DNA of 64,000 nt from Capronia americana (Eukaryota > Ascomycota > Eurotiomycetes > Chaetothyriales > Herpotrichiellaceae), in the NCBI GenBank assembly GCA_016110215.1, contig JADWQD010000014.1, forward strand, positions 1,208,060 to 1,272,059. Reading direction: 5' to 3'. The notes under the pieces were generated by a model. The model was given only the letters and a program-made list of their open reading frames with translations, was not told the DNA's origin and did not search any database. This document shows, piece by piece, positions 45,972-55,059 of this stretch; the first letter of the stretch is position 1, and each line of letters starts with the position of its first letter. The translations under genes and the position numbers were made by a program.

Positions 45972-46010
45972 GGTTGTGGTTGTGGTTGTGGTTGTGGTTG
46001 TGGTTGTGGT
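45972..46010. repeat. GGTTGT hexanucleotide repeat
   Basis: Six to seven perfect units of GGTTGT. Confidence 0.9.
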
Positions 46011-46333
46011 GATTGTTGTGGGTGTCCCCCATCAAGTCCGCTGGGCTCTCACGCCTCGTCCGGCCATATTGTATATGTACACGGCACATGTATATATGTG
46101 CGTGTGCGTAACATTTGTACTCGTGTTTCTGGCTCGTGTGCACTTAGCCACTTACTCACGACCGACCTACCTGACCGAGATGGGAGGAGGGATATAACTT
46201 GACATACTCAACGCTGAGCCAACTACATACAGTAGCTACAGTATGTGGCGGGTAGGATGGTCAGTCCAACTTGCCCTCTCTTGGACTCTGAGCTGGGTGG
46301 ATTGGAAAAGTTGCGGGCGGGATTGGCAGACAA

Positions 46334-46334
<1 letters not shown>

Positions 46335-46368
<34 letters not shown>

Positions 46369-46369
46369 G
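46335..46369. repeat. GACA tetranucleotide microsatellite
   Basis: About eight tandem GACA units. Confidence 0.9.
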
Positions 46370-46420
46370 GAGGGAGCAGATATAGGCGGAGGACATTCAA
46401 TTGACACACACTCGCTCAAT

Positions 46421-46438
46421 CACACACACACACACACA
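46421..46438. repeat. CA dinucleotide microsatellite
   Basis: Nine CA units. Confidence 0.85.
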
Positions 46439-47104
46439 GGCAACGAGCATATGGCACGAATTACTACTGGCTACACACACTGCCAACGAGCGTGTCTCAT
46501 ACTGGATACGGCTTTGGAAGATACTCACGTTGTAGCTGCGTTGTCCTGTTCCCACGCCTGGTACAGCGAGCAAGATACATACTGTGTACATGCATACATG
46601 TAAGGCTGAAAGGAAAAGGGGGCAGCAGCGGGCATGAGCGTGATGATATGTATGTAGCCCATCTTGGGACAAGAAATGGGAGGACAGTATTGTACTGTAC
46701 TGCAGGAAGACGGAGGCGAGAAGCAGACACGAGAAGCAGGATCGCCGACGAGAATGAAAGGTTGGTGGTTGAAGGCAAGTGCTGTTGACAGACGCCCTTC
46801 TAGCTATGCATTTCCCTTCTATCAATCCTCTGGCTTGGTATGAAGGTGTGTTATTGTGAATTGCAGCTTTTTCGTTTCATGACTCCTCCGCTATGAACAG
46901 TCCTCCAAGATGAGGCGTCTTGCACATGAAGACAAATGTTGCCTATCCTCACCCCCCGAATGCTCCGCCAATCTGTTGCCCTATTGTATTTGTTGTCCGT
47001 CGTGTCTCTTTGTGTCAAAAGGCTGTCGGGAAACGAGGTGGGCCGACCGGCGAGAGGTGGATTTGAGGAGGAGGTTGATGGAGCTGCGCAGGTAGGTTGG
47101 TCGT

Positions 47105-47275
47105 TTAAGCGAAAGCGGCTTCGACCTTGGTCTTGGCCTCGTCCTCGGAGATGCCGTAGACCTCAGCGACCTTCTTGATGAGGGCTTCTCGGTTGCCAGC
47201 AACGGCGGCGAAGTCTTCGGGGGTGAGCTTGTCCAATGCGGCGCGGAGCTTTGCCTTGGTAGCTTCGTCGGCCAT
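47105..47275 (-). CDS. Small 56-residue helical protein, unrecognised
   Basis: An intronless frame of 57 codons including the TAA stop, beginning MADEATKAKLRAALDKL and ending EDEAKTKVEAAFA. The codon choice is strongly biased to C-ending codons (GCC, AAG, CTC, GTC), as in highly expressed fungal genes, and a TATATAAA box lies about 120 nt upstream. The start is preceded by CACC, a good fungal Kozak context. The protein is rich in Ala, Lys and Glu, with no Cys, Trp or signal peptide, and should fold as two or three helices in the cytosol. I do not recognise a named family. Size, codon bias and promoter together argue that it is real. Confidence 0.75.
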   Translation of the reverse strand: MADEATKAKLRAALDKLTPEDFAAVAGNREALIKKVAEVYGISEDEAKTKVEAAFA

Positions 47276-48979
47276 GGTGACTTGAGGTTGTGGTTGAAGA
47301 AAAGTTTATTTGAGACTTGAAAGAGACTTGGGAGGTAGCTGTGAGGGTTGGAAAGGAAAAGAAAGACAGGCGTGATGGTATGAAGCTTCCATGTTTATAT
47401 ATCCACTACCTCCCGCTGCTACAGTCTTACCCCTCCACCCCTCACTTGTTTTCAATCACGCATCGCTCTATTACGAGTAGAGTGCCTTTGACACCTCAAT
47501 CGGGCGGCTGGGTGGATTGCACAATCGGGTCTCGAAGCCCCACGCTGTCTGTGACTGGAAGGACGAAGAACCAAAAAGTTCAGTTGTCACGCCTGCAATG
47601 TCCAATCAAGGCAGGATTGTCCTCACCGATTGATTATGATGCTCGAATGAGGGAGGCGTGGCGGCGTGGTAGAGGGTAACCGCCCGCTAGAAGGAGCAAG
47701 GTGCCGCAGTCGGCGGATTTAGCTTCGACGATGGACCGTTGCGAGGGGTCAAGTTCGCGTGTGCGCGAACTCGACCCACGGGTGAAGTTCTGGCGGTGAA
47801 GAGTGACAGATTGTCTGAGGGTGCTGGCGCCGGGGCGGCATGGAGGACGCATGGCATGTGCAGTCGTTGCGGGAGCCCACGCGATCAGACCGTCGGCAGC
47901 AGTTTCAGAGTCGTTTCATTCCATGAAAGTCAACCTCATCTGATTGTTTTGCACAATGTTTATTTTTGTTGCTGCCCCTCACTCTGTCCCTGCCTCTTAC
48001 CCCTCGATGCCTGGACGCGGGGCCTAAGTTAACGGTCGCCTCCCTCCCGAGGCCGCCAGGGGGAAATCGGAGATCACCCTGCTCTAACTATTGAACCCTG
48101 ACAATCTCTCGCCAAGAAGCCAATGCATGTTGTGTGGGTCTTCTCTTGTTGATACGAGTATGGATCCTTCTCTTTGGCAAAGAGTCGTTGGTTGTTTCCA
48201 CCCGGACGACTCGAGTCAGGAAGACGCCATTTTGGTCTCGACTTCTGCAAGACAATCAACAAGGCAAGCAATCGGATGCTAGGTACGAAGGGGCCAGACC
48301 GCTTATCAGTCTGTCGACACGGCTGGTGGCTCGGTTGGCTGGTTTGGCTCGTTCCAGAAATGAGGCGGGTAGTGATTGTCACCTCAAAAATTGATGACAG
48401 TCTGACAACAGCCCGTAAACGATGTCGTCGGATGTCCAATTACAGCGGGACGCCCACTGTGACTTTCGGAGCATACTGAGTTGATCGGGCTCCGGAGAGC
48501 GCTACGCCGAACATGCAGTCTGGTCTGACCGTGCTATTCTTTCCTGACACCGCCTGCTGGACGCTGTCAGCCTAGTTTGCATCGGTCTCCGTTCAAGTAG
48601 AATGTTAAGAACGCCGATGCAGTAAACGGCTGACAGATAACGTAGTACCGCAAGGGGAAGGGCGAGAAGCAGATAACGAATGTTCATGACAAAAGGCCAA
48701 ATTGAGCTAAGAAACGAGTTTGGGCAGGGCCGAGTCAACGGAAACTTTCCACAGCACAGTGATCATGGAAGGTACCCGGGTGACAGGTACTTTATTCCAT
48801 TGCCGCCTTGCAGTCGCCTGGTGTCCAAACAACAACCAATGCTAGTATCTTGTCGAAAGAGATGAATATCTCCTATTACTCCTAGGAGCTGTCATCCGTC
48901 TTCACTGGCATCCCTTGTCACAACTTCTTCGGCCTAGCTAAGCACGGACTACACATTTCCCCAGCGGATGCCCATCTCT
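47276..48979. other. 1.7-kb intergenic region
   Basis: Apart from the TATA box and leader of the small gene, nothing recognised. Lies between two minus-strand genes. Confidence 0.5.
47394..47401 (-). promoter_or_regulatory. TATA box of the 56-residue protein gene
   Basis: The minus strand reads TATATAAA, about 120 nt upstream of the ATG at 47275. Confidence 0.6.
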
Positions 48980-49729
48980 TCAATGCTGCTTGCCACTGGC
49001 CAAGACGAAGTTGATCTTGTAGAAAACGTGACAATGGCGAAGAATAGCCCGAGAGCGCATGATCCAGGGTTGCACCTGCCTGAACGCGTTCACCAACTCT
49101 TCCTTGACCTCGCCTTTGTCTTCTTCAATGGCCTCGGCATCCTTCTCAAGTTTCCTCAGATGCGCAGCAATCTGCTCCAGCTGGTCGATTGTGATGACGG
49201 TGGCGGTATTTTGATCAACGAGAAACTCGGTCGTGAAGGTGTGGTACTTTTCGGAATTGATTGCAGCCTGGTAAGACTGCAGACCTCGCTGGATTCTGCT
49301 AATCGCTTCAGTCTCGGCTCTGAGAGCAGTGGCGAAGGCATCCTTTCTCCTAGGAATGTCCGCCGGTTTGTCAACAGCACCTGAGAATCCAAAAGCGCAC
49401 TCAAATTTAGGCAAATCTTGGCTGCGTGGTTGCGAGGCTTCGGCGTGGGGATCAGCCTCTGGCTGGGCTCGACATGGTGTTCTTTCTTCGGCGGGAACTA
49501 GAACTTGCAGTCTGCGATCAAGTTCTTTCAGCAGTTCTGAAGTACCTTCGCATGTAGGGCTGGCAGGGCCGCTTTCACCAGGAGTGCCCGAGGACGCACC
49601 TGCTGACGTGACTGGGGTGGTGGTCGCCTCGCCAGAGTTGATAGATGAAGGCGTTTCCGAGTTTTCGGCGGACGATAGTACTTCGTTGATGACTGGATCC
49701 GCAAGTTTGGACATGTCACTGTCGGGCAT
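48980..49729 (-). CDS. Hypothetical coiled-coil protein
   Basis: A single exon of 249 residues from a genuine ATG at 49729. The N-terminal half is Ser/Thr/Pro/Glu-rich and probably disordered. The C-terminal half is helical with heptad-like spacing (AFATALRAETEAISRIQRG, TIDQLEQIAAHLRKLEKD, AEAIEEDKGEVKEEL), suggesting a coiled coil and possibly an oligomer or scaffold. No signal peptide, membrane span or enzymatic motif. I do not recognise the family. It is divergently arranged to the RBR ligase gene, 1.2 kb away. Confidence 0.6.
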   Translation of the reverse strand: MPDSDMSKLADPVINEVLSSAENSETPSSINSGEATTTPVTSAGASSGTPGESGPASPTCEGTSELLKELDRRLQVLVPAEERTPCRAQPEADPHAEASQPRSQDLPKFECAFGFSGAVDKPADIPRRKDAFATALRAETEAISRIQRGLQSYQAAINSEKYHTFTTEFLVDQNTATVITIDQLEQIAAHLRKLEKDAEAIEEDKGEVKEELVNAFRQVQPWIMRSRAILRHCHVFYKINFVLASGKQH

Positions 49730-50908
49730 TGTCTTTGGCGAGGTAGGTGCAGATTATGAGGTGAAAGACCGTTGTAACGCAGAACGTACAGCGATGTTCA
49801 GGTACAGAGAGACGTAGAAGCTTCCCTGACATTGAGAATGGTGAGGCCACGAGGAAAGCTCGGAAGAGTGCAAAACAGATATACCACCTCAGCAGAGCCT
49901 GAAGCCAAGGCAGGTCAGGCAGTTATTGCGACAGAACAGTCAATGACAGTGATTCTACTTGTTTCAGGAACATAGCTCCGCGCAACTGAAGAAACGCAAC
50001 AAAACTGTGACTTCACCCATGTTCACGCCAACACCGTTCATTAGCTTTCTGTGAATAGAAAACCGCAATTTGTAGGACTAGATTCAAGGTCGTTTCAGAG
50101 GCAAGATCCATTGTATTTTGGCGATTCAAAAACTACCCCATTGTAAGGTTGAACAAGGAGATAGGCGATTGCTACAGTTGAGGTTTTGTGTCCAGGTAGT
50201 CTTTACACAAAGCGTAAGTGAGAGCGTAGTGAGAGCTGAGAGTCGTGAGAGTTCATGGGATGCTCGGCCCGAAGTCACACCGAGTTCCGCACCACATAAA
50301 CATACAGCAGTTTGTGGTCTAGCGGAATCTAAATATCTACGACGAAGTCACCTCGACGCCCGGGGTAATGTTGAGAAACACAGAGGTCGCCTAGGAGGTG
50401 ATGCACGTCGAGTGCTTGTCCAAGCAACGGGTCTCTTTCATTGCGGCACGCGTCCTCCGATACTTAGTTTGGCTACTTGACGCGTGCAGAGGACACCAAG
50501 TGCATATGTGCCCAAAATGGCGCATCTTGCGTGACTGAAGTCAGTGGTAAACTCGAGAAAAATTCCAGGTATCGAACCGACGGCGACTGCCCTCCTAGGT
50601 AGACTTGTTGGTTGTTGAATCAGAGAGGTCATTGTCTTCCTGCAACCTGTGATTTAGAATGGAAGGCTGGCATGTCGCTCTGCATGGACGGCAGTTGCTG
50701 CCTGAGTTTCCGGTGAAGTACCCTTCTTTGTCGCCAAACTGTTTTACCTCTTGTGTTACACAGTCAATCTACATTTGCTTGTATTTGTTGCTTTCAGATA
50801 TTCCCTTACATAATCGTCAATTGATCCTCAACCCATTGAGCAGTCAGGGGTCAAACCAAAGAGCGCAGTTGCTAGAGCGCTCTTCGCCACCGAACACAGT
50901 GCTAGAAC
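49730..50908. other. 1.2-kb divergent intergenic region
   Basis: No gene supported. A tRNA-like B-box on the minus strand near 50570 was examined and rejected. Confidence 0.5.
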
Positions 50909-52456
50909 ATGGATCGGGACAGGTCACTCCCAATGTTCTCGACCGCACCTCCGACGCCCGGTAGTTTTCCAGCAGTAACCTTGCGCAGAGTGGGCAACCC
51001 TCAAGCACAAGAGGAGCTGGTTGACTTCTGGAGATTTTGGAGAGGGCAGGCCAATACCATCACTCTTACAAATGTTGAGGTGGTCGAGCGCAGGCATGCC
51101 ATTGAGCAGGGTATCACGAACCTGGACCCCGTTACCAGAAACCACAACACCGCACGTCTCTCCGAGACAGAGACAGAGGCCGTCTTACGACAAAGGGACC
51201 GCGACAACGCGTTCGCCGCAACCCCTCCTGGCATCTCCCCACGACGGATCTTGCCCCCCATGGACCAGCCCTTCCTCCCACGTTCATATGGCGGATACCG
51301 CACCCCGAGGCCAAACCCAGTTTCCCGAGCGCCGGCCCCCCCGTCACACACGCCTGCTGGTATTTCCGTCAGCTGCCGAGCCTGTCTCGAACCAGTGGAG
51401 GGTCTCATACGCCTGACCTGTGGCCATAGTTACTGCCGGTCGTGCCTGAATGAGCTTGTCCGCACAAGTCTCGCCAACAGAATGTCGTGGCCTCCAAGAT
51501 GCTGCAGTAGCCGGGGACGAGTGGATGTCGACGGACTTCGAAACCAGCTTGATGAGGATGTTATTACACGCTATGCCACCGTGCGCGCCGAGTACTCGGA
51601 TCCCAACCCGGTCTACTGTTCCAACCAAGTCTGCAGCCACTATATCCAACGGAGCAGAGTTCAGAACAGGCGGGGACAATTCGTTCCGTGCGACGACTGT
51701 AGCACCGAAACATGTCACACATGCAAGCAAGGGCGTGATAAGCATAAAGGTGCTGATGGAACCATTTGCCCCAGCCTTGAGCAGTTGCTCGACGAGGAAG
51801 ACCACAACCTTGTCAAAGACCAGCACTGGAAGCAATGCCCAGGCTGCAAAAATGTAGTCGAGAGAACTGAAGGCTGCAACGAGATGATCTGCCACTGCGG
51901 TGTCAGGTTCTGTTATCGGTGTGGTGCCAAGAAAGATTATACGCATGTTCCCAGTTCCCGTTGTGATTGTCCTGCCTTCGACTTTGCAACAACTCTTACC
52001 GCACATCCTTTGCTGTATCGACAACATGCACCTACCAGCATGATGCCAATCATGGCTGTAGTGGACGAGTCACAACCCTCAGACCTCGCAGGACGCGATG
52101 ACACCATCATGGCTCGCATTGACAGGGCTCGCCGCCTTGCCGATATTATCGTAAGCACAAATGGTACTCTCACAGACTACCTCGGACCAAACTCGAACCC
52201 CGCAATCCCAGCGGAAACCTCCACGTCGACGTTGGATCCTACAGCACCTTCGTGGCACCCTAGCACGTCGTCGTCGATTGGCAGCAGAAGCTTTGTCTCG
52301 GCTAGGACAAGACGCATTCATCCTCGTGTCCGTCACGAATACGACAATTCTGACACAGCCATGTCCACAGTGGGCGCTACAATGAGGGAAATCTCTGGGA
52401 GTCAGAGGCTGACCCATGAGCCAGGCAGAACCCCTCCGGATTCCTGGACAAGATGA
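50909..52456 (+). CDS. RBR-type (RING1-IBR-RING2) E3 ubiquitin ligase
   Basis: A single exon of 515 residues. RING1 starts at about residue 156 (CRACLEPVEGLIRLTCGHSY, then CRSC). The in-between-RING region follows at about 237-291 (YCSNQVCSHYI, CDDCSTETCHTCKQGRDKHK). RING2 is at 310-349 (CPGCKNVVERTEGCNEMICH, CGVRFCYRCG). The expected thioester-forming Cys is Cys323 in TEGCNEM, so HECT-like transfer chemistry should be intact. The N-terminal 150 residues and the C-terminal 140 are low-complexity; no UBA, Ariadne or TRIAD-adjacent domain is seen. Such stand-alone RBR ligases are common in filamentous fungi and mostly unstudied. Substrates unknown. Confidence 0.93.
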   Translation: MDRDRSLPMFSTAPPTPGSFPAVTLRRVGNPQAQEELVDFWRFWRGQANTITLTNVEVVERRHAIEQGITNLDPVTRNHNTARLSETETEAVLRQRDRDNAFAATPPGISPRRILPPMDQPFLPRSYGGYRTPRPNPVSRAPAPPSHTPAGISVSCRACLEPVEGLIRLTCGHSYCRSCLNELVRTSLANRMSWPPRCCSSRGRVDVDGLRNQLDEDVITRYATVRAEYSDPNPVYCSNQVCSHYIQRSRVQNRRGQFVPCDDCSTETCHTCKQGRDKHKGADGTICPSLEQLLDEEDHNLVKDQHWKQCPGCKNVVERTEGCNEMICHCGVRFCYRCGAKKDYTHVPSSRCDCPAFDFATTLTAHPLLYRQHAPTSMMPIMAVVDESQPSDLAGRDDTIMARIDRARRLADIIVSTNGTLTDYLGPNSNPAIPAETSTSTLDPTAPSWHPSTSSSIGSRSFVSARTRRIHPRVRHEYDNSDTAMSTVGATMREISGSQRLTHEPGRTPPDSWTR

Positions 52457-53371
52457 TGTCGCAGAAAGCAAGGGCTCAACAACGAGTCCGGCTGGGCTGT
52501 TGTTCGGCTTGGAGGCTGCTTCAGATGGTCAACCCGTTGTCACCTAGCAAGGACCTGGCCGTAGGTAGAGAGACATTCGCTAAGAGGGACTTTGGCCCTC
52601 ATGGCCATGTGGACGGGCGAGTGTGTCAAGAGATGACCCTCTGTCGTGGTAGCCTTACAGATCGTGGTGAGGCGATGCCAACATGGAGGATCTATTTCTA
52701 ATTGGTTGCACTAGAAGTCATTTTTGGACTAGAGGAGAACTTTCATTACTGGTCAATGCTTCTACAATGACAACGCAGAAGCAGATATCCCGGCACTGAC
52801 CCGGCCGCGGGCAGCAATCTGCATTCGTTTTGCGCGCCCAGTTGATTCGTGACTCCGAGTAATGGAGCTGCTTCTCTCGAGTTGAAATGGCTGCTACCAC
52901 CTTAACATGGCGTGACCGATCATATCAGATGCATGCTACGAGTACTCCGTATGCAAGACAGAAAACAATTCCCATGTTGTGTCGCCCGGGATTGCTTATC
53001 ACAGGAGACGGGCTCTAGGTCAAGCCGAGACGCCACGGAACGCTTGGCCGGGGGCCCAGATCGCGCGATCTGCCCAGATCTCGCGCCAAAACTCGCCAAA
53101 GTTAGCGATCGATTCACAAGGGTCACAAGGGCCAGGCCAGGCTCAGATTCCCATCTCCGGTGACGTTTGTTTTTCGATTTCGGGGTACCTCGATGTAGAT
53201 GTCGAGCTCATCATCATTGTCCTTCGAGCTTGGGTGGGTGTATCTTGAGGTTTGAGCTTCTGTATAACTTGATTTCTCCTCTCTTCAGATACTTCATTGT
53301 ATAATTTTGCCATTGATTCGAAGCTAGGTACGACATACGGCATACCCAAAGACTCCGTGCAATTACCAATC
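52457..53371. other. Intergenic, promoter of the alpha/beta hydrolase gene
   Basis: No gene seen in 915 bp. The hydrolase frame is open upstream to 53297, but that part does not look coding. Confidence 0.5.
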
Positions 53372-54832
53372 ATGTCGACATCGCAAGAAACACCTATCCA
53401 AAGAGACCCAAACAATTCCCCGGTCTCTGTCTCAACGAGTCCCACTGTTCAAAATCAGACCCAACATCCTCAAGTGAAATCCACCGCTCCCGATCCCACT
53501 CCCGGCACCACAACCACCACAGCCGGCTTAACACCGCAATCCGGCTCCTCGTCAATCGAGCTCACCACCCGAGATGACCTTTCCTTGCTCTACCGTGTCC
53601 TCCGCTTTCTCATAAAGCCGCTGCGGCCACACCTTGTCCGCCCACCGAAGACACCATACCCAGAGGGCAGCCCGCGCCTTTCCCCGCCGACGAAGCGTAA
53701 CATAGTGATAAAGGAGACGAAGCTGGAGGGCATATGGCTGTATCATATGCTTGCACTGGGGCCGGCCAGCAGAAAGAAGCGGGGGACCGAGAAAGCTCAG
53801 GGAAACAAGCAGAAGGATGATCTCGGACACACAGCCACCGCGGACGGCAAACCCCTCCAGCCAGACAGCGGAAGAGCGAATGGAAGAGGTTTCGAACGCA
53901 AACACCGTGTATATTATTTCTCGGGCGGAGGGTTTCGGTCGCCTCCCTCGGGTGAGCATTGGCGGTTCCTGGCTCAGCTCGCGCAGGATCTCGCGGGCCA
54001 TCGCTCCTCCGTCACATTCCCAGGGAGTCAAAGGTCCGTGGACCCGGAAAGCGACGCGAAGATCGAGCTGATCATGGTATCGTATCCGTTGGCGCCGAAC
54101 AGTCCGGCCAGCGAGAGTCTGAGAGTGCTGAGGAACTGGCTCCGACGGGTGATGGACGACGCCGTTGCGAACAAGGAAACCCTGTCACTTATGGGCGACA
54201 GCAGCGGCGGCAACATCATCATGTCGCTTGGGTTCTGGGCCGTGGAGCACTACGAGGTCCAAAAACCACCCCCATCCACAAGGGCGGGCCAGAGCTCCGC
54301 AGACGTTAATGACGGACCTGACAGCAAGGGCGAACGCGAGAACCAAAGGACGCACTTCCCACTGACCTCGCTGCTCACCATCTCTGGGCCCATGGACCTG
54401 ACGAACTCGTCCCCCGAAGTCCACCGTGCCGACTCGCTCGACTGCGTGCTCACCGAAGAGATGACAAAGGTCGTAGCTGACATCTGGTGCGGGCATGATC
54501 GGAATCGCCCTTCGCAATATCCTCCCATCCCGTTATCATCGCCTGAGGTGTCGCCGCTCTTTCAGCCTGACGCTGCGTTCCGGGCTCTCAGGGATAAGAA
54601 GCTGAACGTGCATGGCGTGTATGGCACCCATGATGTCCTGAGTCCCAGCGGGTTAGACTTCATGAAGAAATGCCAAAAGCTGGGAGTCCGGGGCAGGTGG
54701 CTCGTGTGGGAGGGTCAGATGCATTGCTTCCCGCTGGCGGCCGGGGGCGATCGCTTGGGGATTCGCGAGGGGCGAGAGGCCAGGAAGTTCGTCGAGTCGG
54801 TGTTGAGGGCGGACGCGGAGATGGAGGATTGA
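53372..54832 (+). CDS. Alpha/beta hydrolase, HSL-like (fold-3 family)
   Basis: A single exon; the Met at 53372 begins MSTSQETPIQRDP and gives 486 residues (an in-frame Met 75 nt upstream is less likely). The oxyanion-hole motif reads YYFSGGGF where HSL-type enzymes have HGGG. The nucleophile elbow is GDSSGG with Ser277; Asp421 (GTHDVLSP) and His451 (QMHCFPL) complete the triad at the expected spacing. The N-terminal 90 residues are Ser/Thr/Pro-rich, and a charged insert (about 135-175) precedes the oxyanion strand. No signal peptide, so probably a cytosolic ester hydrolase. Substrate unknown; lipid or acetyl ester hydrolysis is typical of the family. Confidence 0.88.
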   Translation: MSTSQETPIQRDPNNSPVSVSTSPTVQNQTQHPQVKSTAPDPTPGTTTTTAGLTPQSGSSSIELTTRDDLSLLYRVLRFLIKPLRPHLVRPPKTPYPEGSPRLSPPTKRNIVIKETKLEGIWLYHMLALGPASRKKRGTEKAQGNKQKDDLGHTATADGKPLQPDSGRANGRGFERKHRVYYFSGGGFRSPPSGEHWRFLAQLAQDLAGHRSSVTFPGSQRSVDPESDAKIELIMVSYPLAPNSPASESLRVLRNWLRRVMDDAVANKETLSLMGDSSGGNIIMSLGFWAVEHYEVQKPPPSTRAGQSSADVNDGPDSKGERENQRTHFPLTSLLTISGPMDLTNSSPEVHRADSLDCVLTEEMTKVVADIWCGHDRNRPSQYPPIPLSSPEVSPLFQPDAAFRALRDKKLNVHGVYGTHDVLSPSGLDFMKKCQKLGVRGRWLVWEGQMHCFPLAAGGDRLGIREGREARKFVESVLRADAEMED

Positions 54833-55059
54833 ATTGGTTGCGCGTTTTCGTTTGCCAGCAGAGAAGCGGGATTGAATGTGGACAGTCGAGCTCTGTAATG
54901 GTATGTATAATACAGTACACAATGTACGGGGCAATAGTAGAGATAATGAAAGAAAGAGGCTTGGTGCTCGAATCCGCCTGCATGGCAAGCCAATCCCGGC
55001 CATAATCGATAGAAACACAGTCCGTGATCAAGTTTGGTTTGCTGGCTGACTTACTCTCG

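Larger units (their letters stand above)
45563..47104. other. Convergent intergenic region rich in short tandem repeats
   Basis: No gene seen. At least five distinct short tandem repeats lie within 850 bp (45591-46438). Confidence 0.6.

Noticed and set aside
45972..46010. GGTTGT repeat as an internal telomere-like tract
   Set aside because: Not the TTAGGG unit expected for filamentous ascomycetes, and surrounded by other simple repeats.
50540..50620. tRNA-like B-box on the minus strand (GGTTCGATACC)
   Set aside because: No A-box at the right distance and the T-stem does not pair.
53297..53371. Earlier in-frame Met for the alpha/beta hydrolase
   Set aside because: The added 25 residues are unlike the low-complexity N-terminus and close to the likely transcription start; kept only as an alternative.
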